Below, piece by piece: positions 11,933-28,630 of a stretch of 64,000 nucleotides of DNA. Origin of the DNA: Harmothoe impar (taxonomy: Eukaryota > Annelida > Polychaeta > Phyllodocida > Polynoidae); contig OX381707.1 of assembly GCA_947462335.1 (NCBI GenBank), forward strand, positions 31,361,618 to 31,425,617, in the 5' to 3' direction. Each line of letters begins with the position of its first letter. Position 1 is the first letter of the stretch. Below the pieces are notes generated by a model that saw only the letters and a list, made by a program, of their open reading frames with translations, made no database searches and was not told where the DNA came from. The position numbers were made by a program, and so were the translations under genes.

Positions 11933-14900
11933 TTAACTACGGAGGGCCTCCAGACGGGCCTGCATGTCCTCCACTTCATCGTCATCACTCACTGCCGCCG
12001 ACGCACCCTCCGACTCGGGAACCGGTAACGAGTCGGACACCGCCTGGGGCGCCTTTCGGAGGTCTCCTGGAGAAAGAGTTCATGTGTGCTTGTTATAATA
12101 CATACCGTATTCGACGTAATAAGCACCCTGGGCGCTTATAAAATTATTATTATGGCCTTTTAAGTACTTAAGAGTTTAATTGTCTCCAGAACCGGGAAAT
12201 TTGAGCCTTTGCTCTAGTCTAAAAATGCCCCAAAAAAAGGGGAGACGTCGCTTGTTACGTCGAATACGGTATTCTTCTTTTTTTTTTACCCCCCTTATTT
12301 TTCACACATACATGTACTTAGGTTAACAACCAATTATAACAGATAATATTTTCTTGCTGTCAAGTTCTGGCCAGAGTTAAGTGGGATATGTGTACAAGTA
12401 TTGAAGTAGGATTTAGAATGTGAGAAAAAACACAGATAGAGCAACTGTAAGTACCAGTACATGTATGTAAATACATCCAATTGTTCAGAGTGGACTGCTA
12501 AAATCATAAAATGTATGAATAATTGTGTGCAAGAGCTCTTAATAGACTGCACTTTAAATCTTCAATCATCTGTGATGATTACATAAAGACTTGTGGTGTA
12601 TATCAGACAGAGGAGAGATGCCAGGCACGTACCTTGCGTGATATCCAGGAGGATCTTGTCGACTTCGTTCTGCACCTCCTCGTCCAACTCTTCGTCATCG
12701 TCCAACACTGAGTCGAAGCTGTCCTCCATCATCTCCTCAATGATACCCGCCTAAACACAACAAATATAAAACACGTTAGTTCTACAATCTATGTCTATAT
12801 TTACCTTGTTTATTAACATTTTAATGAGTTTTCAAAAATGGGACATTGCAAATTGTGCTCCCAATTACTTGCATCCTGTAAAGAAGCAAATTTATGAAGA
12901 TTGCATTAAATTTTGACATAAGTAAAAAAGAAATTCTGCATCGACTCATGGACTACCCCAAAAAAGCCTAAAATGTTTTTTTAAACATAGGACCAATACT
13001 TCTACTAGGGCCATTTGTTCAACAATTGAACTTTTTGGTGTTCATACCTTCACCATTTCCTCAGACAGGCCCCCATGGAGGCCTGGTTATCTACATGTAC
13101 CTCAGAGGTCACCATGGTGGCCTGGTTATCTACATGTACCTCAGTCAGATCCCCGTGGAGGCCTGGTTACCTACATGTACCTCAGTCAGATCCCCATGGT
13201 GGCCTGGTTGTCTACATATACCTCAGACAGGCCCCTATGGAGGCCTGGTTGTCTACATGTACGTCAGACAGGCCCCCATGGTGGCCTGGTTGTCTACATA
13301 CCTTCATCATTTCCTTAGACAGGTCTCCCATAGGGGCCTGGTTGTCTACATATACCTCAGACAGGCCCCTATGGAGGCCTGGTTGTCTACATGTACGTCA
13401 GACAGACCCCCATGGTGGCCTGATTGTCTACATATACCTCAGACAGGCCCCCATGGTGGCCTGGTTACCTACATGTACCTCAGACAGGTCTCCCATGGTT
13501 GCCTGGTTGTCTACATACCTTCATCATTTCCTTAGACAGGTCCCCCATGGTGGCCTGGTTGTCTACATATACCTCAGACAGACCCCCATGGTGGCCTGAT
13601 TGTCTACATATACCTCAGACAGGCCCCCATGGTGGCCTGGTTACCTACATGTACCTCAGACAGGTCTCCCATGGTTGCCTGGTTGTCTACATATACCTCA
13701 GACAGGTCCCCCATGGAGGCCTGGTTATCTACATATACCTCAGACAGGTCTCCCATAGGGGCCTGGTTGTCTACATATACCTCACACAGGTCTCCCATGG
13801 AGGCCTGGTTATCTACATATACCTCAGACAGGTCTCCCATAGGGGCCTGGTTGTCTACATATACCTCAGACAGGTGCTCATGGAGGCCTGGTTGTCTACA
13901 TGTACCTCAGACAGGTCCCTCATGGTGGCCTGGTTGTCTACATATACCTCAGACAGGTCTCCCATGGAGGCCTGGTTGTCTACATGTACCTCAGACAGGT
14001 CCCTCATGGAGGCCTGGTTGTCTACATGTACCTCAGACAGGCCCCCATGGTGGCCTGGTTGTCTACATGTACGTCAGACAGGCCCCCATGGTGGCCTGGT
14101 TGTCTACATACCTTCATCATTTCCTTAGACAGGTCCCTCATGGTGGCCTGGTTGTCTACATATACCTCAGACAGACCCCCATGGTGGCCTGGTTACCTAC
14201 ATGTACCTCAGACAGGTCTCCCATGGTTGCCTGGTTGTCTACATACCTTCATCATTTCCTTAGACAGGTCCCTCATGGTGGCCTGGTTGTCTACATATAC
14301 CTCAGACAGACCCCCATGGTGGCCTGGTTACCTACATGTACCTCAGACAGGTCTCCCATGGTTGCCTGGTTGTCTACATATACCTCAGACAGGTCTCCCA
14401 TAGGGGCCTGGTTGTCTAAATATACCTCAGACAGGTCTCCCGTGGAGGCCTGGTTATCTACATATACCTCAGACAGGTCTCCCATAGGGGCCTGGTTGTC
14501 TACATATACCTCAGACAGGCCCCTATGGAGGCCTGGTTGTCTACATGTACGTCAGACAGGCCCCCATGGTGGCCTGGTTGTCTACATATACCTCAGACAG
14601 GCCCCCATGGTGGCCTGGTTGTCTACATGTACGTCAGACAGGCCCCCATGGTGGCCTGGTTGTCTACATACCTTCATCATTTCCTTAGACAGGTCCCTCA
14701 TGGTGGCCTGGTTGTCTACATATACCTCAGACAGACCCCCATGGTGGCCTGGTTACCTACATGTACCTCAGACAGGTCTCCCATGGTTGCCTGGTTGTCT
14801 ACATACCTTCATCATTTCCTTAGACAGGTCCCTCATGGTGGCCTGGTTGTCTACATATACCTCAGACAGACCCCCATGGTGGCCTGGTTACCTACATGTA

Positions 14901-17900
14901 CCTCAGACAGGTCTCCCATGGAGGCCTGGTTGTCTACATATACCTCAGACAGGTCTCCCATAGGGGCCTGGTTGTCTACATATACCTCAGACAGGTCCCC
15001 ATGGAGGCCTGGTTACCTACATGTACCTCAGACAGGTCTCCCATAGGGGCCTGGTTACCTACATGTACCTCAGACAGGCCCCCATGGTGGCCTGGTTGTC
15101 TACATGTACCTCAGACAGGTCCCCATGGTTGCCTGGTTGTCTACATACCTTCATCATTTCCTTAGACAGGTCCCCCATGGTGGCCTGGTTGTCTACATAT
15201 ACCTCAGACAGACCCCCATGGTGGCCTGGTTACCTACATGTACCTCAGACAGGTCTCCCATGGTTGCCTGGTTGTCTACATACCTTCATCATTTCCTTAG
15301 ACAGGTCCCTCATGGTGGCCTGGTTGTCTACATGTACCTCAGACAGGTCTCCCATGGTTGCCTGGTTGTCTACATGCACCTCAGACAGACCCCCATGGTG
15401 GCCTGGTTACCTACATGTACCTCAGACAGGTCTCCCATGGTTGCCTGGTTGTCTACATACCTTCATCATTTCCTTAGACAGGTCCCTCATGGTGGCTTGT
15501 ATCTCGGGCACCTTGACCAGTGCCTGCATGGACTTCATCACTTCCGTACTCTGTGCCATCGCTCCTGCCACACGCAGCGAAGCTATATCGAGAACATAAC
15601 AAGGTTTGATTTTTGAATGATCATTCAGAGTTATCACTTATTCAAATGTATTTTGAATGGAATATGGCCTTTCAAGATTGTTAATACTCTTTCATACAGA
15701 GATGTAAGTGGGGTATGGATAGATTGCCTGAAAAGCTGAATGTGGCCGTGGACGGTTTTGTCTCCTGCTGCCAGCAGCATTTGTCACGTCCATGCATCCA
15801 CAGACAGTTATCTCCTGGCAGCAGGATTTATCACGTCCATGTGTCTACGGACTGGTGGCGCCATCTGAGGATTAAAAGCTGCAGCATGAATATTAACCAA
15901 TCAGGAGCCAGTATTCCTTCATTTCCCCCTGGATTTGTAGTCCCTGAAATCCCCTGGGCCTGGGAGCCCCATAGACACAGTGATAAACCCCTGAAAGATG
16001 CAGGCTGGCCCCACATCAGTGTGAGCTTGCATGCATGTATGGTAGAGGAGGTTGTACTGTCATTGGCTCTACATAGATGAGAAGGGCAGTGGGATGTAAC
16101 ACAGAATTTTGACAGAAGCTAATTGATTTTTCTATTTATAATATATTTCTGGATGTCCTACAAATCCCTATATTCAGGGAAATCCCTGACCACTTACATC
16201 TCTGGTCATAACTATCTTAAATCGATGCAACACGATTTCTGATCAAATGAGTGTGTGGCGGGGATAAATTATTGAATATTTTGAATTTCAAAATCATCAT
16301 ACTTTATTAATCAATTTTGATGGAGAGGATAGGCCTATGATATGGCTCCCAAACAATATTATAGCTCACAATTTCCTAAGCAGACTATATCAGATTCATT
16401 TGAAATCGCTCTTTTCATGAAGTTACTGAGTGATGGAGTGACACTGTCCCAAAGTGTGTTCTCAAGTTTTAATTTATCAATAAAAGGAAATTTCCACTTA
16501 CTGCAGCATTGTGTATAAGCACTTAAACGTAGCAAGGCTAAAATGACCCCTGTGCTTATTTTGAAAAAATGTGGGTGCATAAGACCTTTTTCAAGACCCC
16601 TATATCTCTGGCACTTATAAAAGCTCCCAGACACTTAACATGACTGTAAGACATCCATACACGATCATTACCTGCCGTTTGGTGCATCTGGTTTTCAACT
16701 GACTTAATCTGTGCCTTGGTTGTGTAAATGCGTTTAATGGCTTTCTTGGAGTCGTACAAGGCGCGGCCGAGGACACGCACCGAGTCATTGTCACCCTTCT
16801 TAGCCGCATCCTTCATCATCTTCATCGTCTTCTGTTCTTCTCGCTGAATCCCTACAGAGAATGGATGTTGGTATTTAAGGTTGAGTTATTGTTTATATAC
16901 TTGGTAGATATAATTACCAGATGATTGGCAGGAAAGTTTTTCCATAACAGACAATGTCATCGATACCACCCAATTCGATATACCGACAATTTAGGAATTC
17001 CAATTATCGCATCAATAAAACTATCATATTCATAAACAGTTATACCTAATTTAATATAGGCTGAGAAAATATATGTATAATACTGCAAATAATATGCAGA
17101 TATTCCAGCATACCAGCATGTGAAAGTTGCGTCTAGTTATTTATATATGAAGTTAACGATCTTCTTGCCAAAAAGATATTTCCCCCACCAAACAGTTATA
17201 ACATGAAATCCAATGCGTCTCAATTCAAGCGCTGAACTAAAAGCATACTTTCCTTTTCCAAACAGCTTTTAGTGCTATATATACATGTATATCGAAATAA
17301 TGGATACAATCGAAATATCAAAGACCAAAATAGTGATAACTGAAATCGAAATAAATTGGATAGCAATGAGATCCTTACGTTATTGTTTATACCAGGGCCT
17401 GGTCATACATATCCTTCCCTGGTCGAGGCACTCCGCCAATTGGGTCGGCTCAGTTATAGTCAGCTCTAGGCGGGAATTGCAATATATACGAGGTCTAGGC
17501 CTATACATAGGAACGTAGTCTTACCATCTATGTCGTCCCTAAACAGTACACAACAGCCGTTAAGGATGTTTTGGCCCGCCCCAAGTCTACCAACCCATGA
17601 ATGAGCACTCCCTTACATGAGGAAAGGGGTAGCCCCAGATAACCCATCAGTTGGGGGGAGAGGGACTGAAGTTGTTCGAACCTCAAATTGATCAGGGAAT
17701 CAACACATTTAAATTATTGTTTAAAAAAAAAGCACATGTTCAATATTTAAAGGCTGCTACTTACCATGGATTTGCCTTTCTAAACCACGCCCTTCCTTTC
17801 TTAATTTTGTCGACCATTGTCTTACCTGCAAACAAAAATTTAAGAGGTATCAAACAAGGAGTGAGGTATGATTTCTAGCAATTTACATACATTGGTATGG

Positions 17901-19872
17901 TGGACATGATAATGTAGGGGTTGTATAAGTATCACGCGAACACAGGTTCCAAATTCGGTTTGAATGCAACAGGTTTATTCGATCACAGCCTTAAAGTAAC
18001 ACGAATGTTTTGCTCGGTTCACTTGGTTTAACCATTCGAAGATGCACAGTGTTCTATTGATAGTTCGAAGTCAGCAACGCTTGATGATCTGGTCCTGAAC
18101 CAGCATGACTGGTGCAGGAGCCAGAGTGTGGGAGGGGTGTAGGTGCCCCGATCGAAAAGGTAACGAAGGTATCGAAAGGTGTGGGTCAGAGCTCGTCCTG
18201 GGACGAACTCCCTGAGGTAGCCAACCTCGGCCTCTTATATACCCTGAGCGTGGACCAAGCAGTGTAGTGCCGTCTGGAGTGCCCTGCCTGGTTCCGCTAC
18301 CGGATAACCGAAAGGACATGGCGTAGGTGTTGCCACCTAGTGTCCGATGGAGGCACTTCCCGCTCTGACTCCACGGACCTATATGTACACGTATTATTCG
18401 TGCCCCTACAATAACTAGGGTCTCTAGTCTACTCAGACTCTACCAATGGCTACAGCACATGAAGCTCACTGGCGACACAGGGTAACCAGGGTGATTCAAT
18501 CAGGGACTCAATTAGTATGGAACCCCCGTATCGGAGGTCGGGGCGGGTATTAAACCTGGGGGAGGGGGGGGGGGCAAGGTACCGTATTAAACAAATTGTG
18601 GCTGTGCACAAGTAGGTATATGACCCTAAAGCCTTAAATTCGACACGGCGACATGGGCCGTTTTTGGCCTTAGTCAAGTTAGCTTAGGCCTATACCAGAG
18701 GAAGAAAACCATTAAATACTATATGCACACACTGTAACAGCACACAAGATGTCAAACATGTACTTATCATATTGTACTTTGCCAGAGCTTTCAGAATTGT
18801 TCATGCCCCCAGCCCCCTCAAGAGGGGTCAGCATTTCATTTACTCCTCCAGTGAGAGGGAGGACCCACTTCGTGCATCTAAAGCAGCATTTCATTTACAC
18901 CCCATCCCCCTCAGGACGGGTCGAAATTGTTTACAGCCCCCCACCCCAACCCACCCACCGCCTGCAAATTGTAGATACCCTAGTAGGCCTAAATGACTAC
19001 CCGGTAGGGCCTACCTACTGTGTGCTAACCACTATAGGCATAGGCCCCCTACCGTAGATCTACTCTCCTTAGTCTACTCTAGATCTAGATCTCTGTGGAT
19101 CACAGCACTTGATTAGTATAGATCTAGCTTTCTTTGAACTTGTATCAGGACGTCAAGCTCCCTGGTTGTGTGCCTACTATTAACGTCTCAGTCTGTTTGC
19201 CATCCGCAGTACATGGCATAGAAATACATTGATTGAAGCTGAAGTGGACTCACTCTCCTGAGCCTGATAAGGGATTGACATGGACTGTGATTCACAATCA
19301 CAGTCACTGAAGAAGCCTGTTTTTTTTAATGAGTTTATAATTTCATGTTGACACTGTGTAGGGAGTGGCTTAATCCTGTTTAGCCAGTTAGTAAGCACGT
19401 TAAATGCCCTAATAGTGTAAGGACTCAACTAAGTCAAAGCAAAGAGAGTGGCTTCACTGTCTTCAGTCATTGCCATTGCCATTGGTGTTACTCCTACTAC
19501 TCATAGCCTAGGCGGTAGGGCCTAGGCCTAAACACAATACCAAGTGACATTCCATGCCCACAAAATGACACCGAATTAGATTGACAACACCCCTAATATG
19601 CTAGCATGTTCATTATCTATGTATTCATTGCACAGACTACCAGTATTTTATCACCGTCCTGCTAAATAAACACCCAATAAACATCCTGATCATTTTTGTT
19701 TTGGGCTGACGTAAACAAGCCCTGAGCGATAATAGGTATATTTGGTCTCTCCACTCGATCTATCTCCTCTGGAGCTTCTCTAACGAGATGTAATTGTCTG
19801 ATATAGCAAAACAAACTGTCTACTTACCATTTCCTTGGGGTCTTTCTTCTTGCTATCACCGAACAAACCCAT
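11933..19872 (-). CDS. CHMP3: Charged multivesicular body protein 3 (ESCRT-III subunit), six exons
   Basis: Coding exons in transcript order are 19828-19872, 17765-17825, 16672-16851, 15461-15582, 12633-12750 and 11933-12066. They total 660 nt, giving 219 residues plus TAA, close to the roughly 222 residues usual for CHMP3/VPS24. CHMP3 is an ESCRT-III filament subunit acting in endosomal vesicle budding, cytokinesis and membrane repair. The N-terminus MGLFGDSKKKDPKEM, the core VKVPEIQATMRDLSKEMMK, the segment AGIIEEMMEDSFDS and the C-terminal MIM1-type motif EDMQARLEALR are diagnostic. The basic N-terminal half and acidic C-terminal half are as in the family. Every junction has GT-AG and compatible phase. 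Intron 4 is largely a minisatellite, intron 5 carries a MITE close to the exon 6 acceptor, and intron 1 carries a solo LTR. The ATG lies in the first recognised exon; 5' UTR extent is unknown. Confidence 0.96.
12102..12272. repeat. MITE with ATACCGTATTCGACGTAA termini in CHMP3 intron 5
   Basis: A 171-bp element with TIRs ATACCGTATTCGACGTAATA and its reverse complement. It lies 36 bp upstream (in transcript sense) of the acceptor of the last CHMP3 exon, so it may overlap the branch-point zone. A partial relative is at 9548-9640. Confidence 0.75.
13044..15460. repeat. Minisatellite derived from the CHMP3 exon 4/intron 4 junction
   Basis: About 55 tandem units, mostly 42 bp, with a longer 52-bp variant. 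On the minus strand the unit reads like the end of CHMP3 exon 4 plus the first intron bases: gacaaccagg, CCACCATG, a GACCTGTCT core, then GTATATGTA or GTATGTAG. The 52-bp variants keep AAGGAAATGATGAAG followed by gtatgtagac exactly as at the true junction (15461). Eight good copies begin at about 13301, 13519, 14111, 14247, 14671, 14807, 15149 and 15283, with a diverged one at 13044. Long open frames across the array come from the 14-codon period and are not genes. Confidence 0.95.
17913..18410 (-). mobile_element. Solo LTR in CHMP3 intron 1
   Basis: A 498-bp block begins TGTAGGGG and ends CCCCTACA, the TG...CA form of an LTR, flanked by a 4-bp duplication ATAA (17909-17912 and 18411-18414). 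On the minus strand it has a TATA-like GTATATAAGAGG near 18234-18245 and an AATAAA polyadenylation signal near 17974, in the right order for an LTR. No internal retrotransposon sequence follows, so it is a solo LTR in the same sense as CHMP3. A Ty3/gypsy origin is possible given the 4-bp duplication, but not shown. Confidence 0.75.
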
Positions 19873-21564
19873 CTTGTCGGGATTGTTGTGCTGTCTCAGT
19901 TCCTGACAACAAGTGGTCAACTCGATGGACCCACCATAAATGTGTTGGTGAGTGAAAACTGTGCTAGAGACTAGACTTAGTACGGATTTCTATCACCAGA
20001 TGGCGTCAACGTAGTTTCGCGCCCTCCTTTCTCAAGCGTCCCTCCTTGATTCTAAAACGCTATTTTACAAATGCAGGCATAGAGTTAGTACAGTAATAGT
20101 ATTATATACTACTCTGTGATGCAGGGCTGGTCATGTGGTGATATGCTGGAGCAAACCTAGCAGTCTATGGAGCAGAGTTTTCTCCTGGGCCCCTGGCAGC
20201 CTGGGGGTGATGACCCCCCCCCTCCCCCCATCATTTGTCTCAAGGGGAATTTTGTGAAATTTTTGATATTTCTATTTTCAGTTCATGTGAGGGATTTCAT
20301 AAGGGTAGGCCTATATAACTCAAAAAAAAATCTATAAATTAAGATTCGTTTAATAATTCTGTGGAATTTTTTGAGGCATAGGCCTATTGCTTATGGAATA
20401 TAGGGCCTAACTATAGAAAAGCTATCTTAAGGTTGGTGCATTCCAAGGATTTGGGGGCACAGTGCCTAACTAGTCTAAGAAAATTTAGAAATTCCAACTT
20501 CAGATTTCTAAAATAGTCCTGTTACTTCTTCGGTTCTGATGAGTTTTTGGGGGAATCTTGGTCCAAGAAAATTTCTATTTTTGAAATGTTCTGAGTGCTT
20601 TTACCGTTTATATGATGTGGGGACGGAGGGCTACTGCCCCAAGAAAATTTATAAGTCAACTGTTCCAATGGTGTACCGGTAGGGTAGGTAGGGCCCACTA
20701 GTTAAAATATGAGTAGGCCTAAATATCAGGGAAAATGTTCACATTTTCTGTGTAGGCCTATTTTTTATTTCTACTTATGAAGGACGCGGCGCCGTCTTAC
20801 ACTTATAAAAGGGTTCAAAGTGATTATGGGTGCAATGATTTGTCAGCCTTACCCTGCAATACATTAGGATAAAAAGTGAGCCTTTTACCCCAACCCAGGG
20901 GTAAAAGGCCAACAAATCATGACTGCAGAGGGCAAATATTTGTAATCTTGTGACCATGGCCATTTTCAACCTGGGAAAATAATTTCAATGACTATTGTAC
21001 ACTTGGATATTTTTTCAAAATAGAATAAAGTGTCTAAAACTAACTTTATGACCTGGACTTCTTTGTTTTGGGTAACTTTCCGCTCACTGGGAAGCTGAGC
21101 CCCCAAAGCAATTGTAGCCCTCACCCCCTACTGGGATAAAAGGCCCACTCGAGGGGCAAAAGGCCCATGGGCCTTTTATCGCAAAATCTAAATAGACCTT
21201 TACATAAGGCTACACCTTTTCTTCAACTGTCACAGGACAAATCTGCAACTCTATATTCACTTTATATTTTATTTATGCTTAAATTATACTTTAATACACT
21301 ATCCAATTGTCAGCACATGTAAGCATGTCTTGTCCCATGGTTTTATTCCTCATATTTTTGAACCATGCCATCACATAACTAGTTGCTTAACTCACAAATG
21401 ATTTGTCTAATCAGTGGGAATAAAAATCCAGTTCTTCCGGTGTCCATTGTCAGTCCTCTCCTTTACAAACATCTTATACAAAACATTTGCATTTACTTGA
21501 GCCATTTATCTGGGTAATACACGATGTCCTATGTATACCGTAACCTTGAACTGCATTATGAGGC
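19873..21564. other. Intergenic: CHMP3 5' flank and FAXC copy A 3' flank
   Basis: Should hold the CHMP3 5' UTR and promoter just right of 19872; no TATA box is obvious. The rest is AT-rich with decayed repeats, including AAAGGCCC/GGGCCTTTT motifs at 20870-21185. No exon recognised. Confidence 0.5.
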
Positions 21565-24457
<2,893 letters not shown>

Positions 24458-25429
24458 TTTGACAAGGTATTGCCTGAATATTAGAAGGTCAAGTGCTTAC
24501 AACATATATCAGGTCAACTAGGATGAATTTCTCCATTTTCATACATTGAAATACCTCTAACATATGTGACTCAACACGTGAGAAGGTACATTTGCAGTGG
24601 AATTTTTAGTACTAGTTTTCGCCAGCAGCGGGCATCAGAATAGCAAAATAGTGAAAGAAAGACCCAAAAATACGATATGCTAGTTTTTTTATGGAGAATA
24701 CAATAGTCTTCTCAGAATTGTTCCATCTTTGGTGCTAACACACTATATTTGGAAGGTAACTGAAACGTTATCTATGGGAGTTGGCTTATATTGCACTTTC
24801 TAGTTGCCATGGGAACCATTACATTTTTTCTAAATGGAACATTTTCTCCTCGTTTCTTGAAAATTCCATCAGTAACTCAAAACTGAAAACAGACCTTGAA
24901 ATTCCTCTTAATAGAATCAAATCTACATTGAATATTCACACTTTTTATATCATTCTTCTGTGCATCTGATATTTCCTTTCATGATTTTAAGTTACTATGG
25001 GATACACTACATTTAGAGTTACAACTTATGTTCGAGATATACATGTAATTCACACAAAACTACCAAGAATAAGCTTATGATATCTAATTTTAAACTAAAG
25101 ATCTTGGCACAGGCTTTAAAAATCAATTGGGTTGTCTATGAAGCCTAAGATTAGACAGTTACTGAAACTTTTTAAGGGTAGTTCCACTAAATCTAAAATA
25201 GGAAATAAATAGAATGATATGTGCTGTATAAACTTGCAGATAGAGCATTGAGGGAGCTTCATTGCTTTTTGTTGAAAAGAATATTTTAGATTGTCTCTTA
25301 TTAGCACTCTGCCCCATTGAAGCCTACAGAAACTAGTTCCCCAAACTGCCATAGATGGCACCACTGTATTGGGATCTCACCACTCCATGTCCATTTGGCT
25401 CCTGACCTAAACCAAAGTATACTTAACCA

Positions 25430-25550
25430 ATAATGTATGAATATCACCGAACGCAGGGTGTGTATACTTGAATAACGAACCGAGGTGCGTAGCACCGAGG
25501 TTTGTTATTCATGAATACACACCCTAAGTTCGGTGATATTCATATATTAT
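25430..25550. repeat. Foldback element with TATGAATATCACCGAAC arms
   Basis: Arms of about 50 bp (TAATGTATGAATATCACCGA and its near reverse complement) meet around a central CCGAGGTGCGTAGCACCGAGG. It would form a strong hairpin. No second copy was recognised in the window. Confidence 0.65.
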
Positions 25551-26114
25551 TAGGTTTATTATACGATATTTCGATTAATATGTCCTTATTTACCTTTAAA
25601 ACGTCCTAATTTGGCCATTTTGAAGGATTATTGACTGAATATCACTCGTACACCAGTAGCGCCATGTTGTTTTGATATCCCACCAACCCTGCTCGCTGAT
25701 TGGTGGAGCCTGGTGACGTCATATCCTCAATCTCCAACACTGAGTTCAACATAGAATTTGTGAGGGGGCCAGCTTGGGGCTATGTTATATACTAACCAGC
25801 GTTTCCCTCCGCATTCACCACAGCCGGATAGGCATGGCAGCTAGCGTCTCCGCCTCACACACCAAAGGTACCTGGATCGATCCTGGGTGGAAACGAACCT
25901 TTTTCAAAATGCCTATTTCTATGTGAAAAAAAATCCCTAGAATTATTTTAACGAAAGGCTAAGTAAAGTCCAACTTCTACCTTTATAGTAAAAAAGAAAT
26001 TAGAAAAAAATTTGGATTTTCAAAGAAACTATACCAAAAAATGCCTTTTCTTCTGTAACTCGGTAAATAATGGTCCTACAGGGCTGGAAATCCGCCTGTA
26101 GACTCCTTGTTTCG

Positions 26115-26205
26115 CCACCCACCTCTACCAGCGCCTTCACGGTGTGGTGGTTAGCACATCGGACTTCAAGTCTTGATGTAGCGTGTTCGAGTCTCCATGG
26201 AACCT
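26115..26205 (+). mobile_element. Possible tRNA-derived SINE fragment
   Basis: A pol III-type internal promoter is suggested by GGTGGTTAGCACATCGG (A-box-like) and GTGTTCGAGTCTCC (B-box-like) about 30 bp later. A similar pair occurs at about 25834-25895 (GGCAGCTAGCGTC and GGATCGATCCTGG). The expected acceptor stem pairing of a true tRNA is not evident. Confidence 0.35.
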
Positions 26206-26929
26206 CGAATTTTACGGCTGAGGACGTTCAGAATCGTTCTGATATACCCTTCCATTCAGAATCGTTCTGATATTCAGGATATCAGAACGATTCAGAAATC
26301 CCCATTCAAAATCGTTCTGATATTCGAAAATGCACGCCTCTAAGTCTCCTGTATGCACCAATATCAGCACGCGAATATCACGTAAAAAGCACGCTGTACG
26401 CCCATATCGTATAATAAACGAGTCTAACACCAGGGTGAACAGTTATTCCACCTTCCTCTATTCTGGTTTGTTATTCCAGAGTCCAATCAATAGGACCGTT
26501 TTGGCAAGGTGCCAAGTAGTACATGTAGCTGCATGTACACACTTTAGATTACATCAACCAGAAGGTTGCCCTGATGGATAGACATACTTTTACAACTCAT
26601 TTCGGATTTCTCTATACACAGGCTTACCTGGACTGTAGATTGTGAAAGTAACACTTCCTGGGCTGAGGATTCAGTGTACTTGAAGGTCCCTTCTGACACT
26701 GTGACTGTGGAGGCCGAGATCTCTAGGTTTGAGGTCTATGGTCCAGGTGTCAGCAAAGGTCTAGCTCTGAGTCTGAGGCTGTTCGGAAACCAAAGATGTC
26801 ACAGGGTGGTGGTTGGTGGCAAACAAAAGCCTCCACGTGGCCAAGTAGCTAGACTAGTGCAAAGTTCATTCCTGATACTCAGTGGTTATGTGTGTTTTTG
26901 TTCCATTGATTGCAGATTGCCCATAGAGA

Positions 26930-27145
26930 GGGTCTGGATGGGGGGTCGCCATGTCGATTGTCGATCTTAAAAAATGGCCATGTCGCATGTCAATGTTGCT
27001 TAATAAATAATAATTGCCCATGTCCCATGTCGCTTTTAAGAATTGCCCATGTCACCTGTCACTATGTTTTTGAGCCTCATGTTGCATGTCACTAGGCCTC
27101 ATGTCGATTGTCGATTATAAGAAAAAACATGTCGCCATGTCGAAT
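26930..27145. repeat. ATGTCG-rich degenerate tandem repeat
   Basis: Many CATGTCG / ATGTCGATTGTCGAT words separated by AT-rich spacers. Related GTCG-rich stretches occur at about 51200-51400 and, in reverse sense, at 55480-55560, so this is probably a dispersed repeat family. Confidence 0.45.
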
Positions 27146-28630
27146 TTAGTGGACCTCTATTTTCATGTCTGAATTCAAATGATGTGATGATTGTTCTTAG
27201 ATGCCCTTTTATTTAACCCATTGGGAAGTATGATACAATATTTCGCGAGAGTGAATAACGGCTGCCATCTTGGACTTCTTTTTATTGTCTTATGTTACAG
27301 ATATAATTAGCTCTGTGGCGAAGGGCACTTTTCTATTAACTCGTAGTTGTCTTAGTCGTATGTACGGTTAAGATATAATGTTCAACTCACCTATCTCATC
27401 TGTATGTGATCCAGCAGTTTTAACCAACATGATGTATTCATTTTACCCTTTTTGGAATACTCAGCGGTAAGAAAAAAAAAGTCAAATGGCATATGGCAGA
27501 TTTGGAGACAACACATCCAAATTACTCTACCTTAATCAAACAGTATTATGATTCGGCTGAAATGGAATGATGTGGAACATCTACTTGGGCCCTCTTGTCT
27601 AGCTCTGAACCCTGGATATAATTTAAAATGAAACTTCACCAGTATAAGCCTCTCAAAAGAAATATGTCAATAGAAGTTAATTTTGCATAAATCTTGGTTG
27701 GAGTAAGCTCAATTATATTGACTTACTTACACTATTTTGATGCAAAAGCTAGAGATGAAATTTGCGTAATTTATACAGCTGTAGCTGCAATCATTGGGCT
27801 GCAATTGTGAAATGGAGAAACACTCTCTTTATACATGAACATGAAATTGAGTTACACATCTCCCCAACATGAAAAAGCATCATATCGGTTAGCCCTTTCA
27901 ATAATACAACTAAAATATGGAATTGTATAGTGTTGTCCCATGGTTTTACTCCTTAGAGTTTTTTTAACGTTTTTTTAATAGTTTTTTAACAATATTTAAT
28001 CATTGGAAATACAAATTCAGTTCATCCTGGTGTCCCTTGCCAGCCCCCTTCTTAACATCTCCAAAAAACATTTTGCATTATCTTCAGCCATTTATGTGGG
28101 TAATACAGCATATTTTATATAGGACAGGATGCCTACACTCAAAAAATAAAGTCGTCTGCAGACTATTCTATGTGACAAGGTTGTGGGTGTTCTAACTATA
28201 GTTGTCAGATAAAGCACCTACTTGGCATGTGCCAGCCCAAAGCCTGACGTATGCCAGCCCTAGACACGTCTACCAGGGCCTGATTCAGGATCCCCCCTGT
28301 AGGTGGTATCAGTATGCCATGCATCATGTATAAAGTGAGGGAATGAATTGCATAATTTCTATTTTGATCTTAATCATAGTTCTGGAAATACACATTCATG
28401 CTTTGGAGAATCTTGAGAATAATCAATTGGGGATGCTAGAAAAGGTAAAAGATTCAACGTTTTGATATGATTAAGACAAAACAAATATTTGAAGGCCATA
28501 GACACCTCTTTTGTGTTTATTTCAATAGTACAATAGCTGCAAGGAAACTCTCATTGGTATGACACCTACATAGATATGTCTAAGCTCAGAACCCAGTGAG
28601 CTGCAGTGAAGTAGAGGCTATAGGGCACAA

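Noticed and set aside
13044..15460. CRISPR-like array of short repeats
   Set aside because: There are no unique spacers, the units are contiguous, and the organism is an animal.
13026..15616. Long open frames up to 444 codons on the plus strand (MVAWLSTYTSDRSP-type repeats)
   Set aside because: They are translations of the 42-bp minisatellite, whose length is a multiple of three. The array lies in a CHMP3 intron on the other strand.
26115..26205. A functional tRNA gene
   Set aside because: The A- and B-box words are present but the cloverleaf arms do not pair, so SINE remnants fit better.
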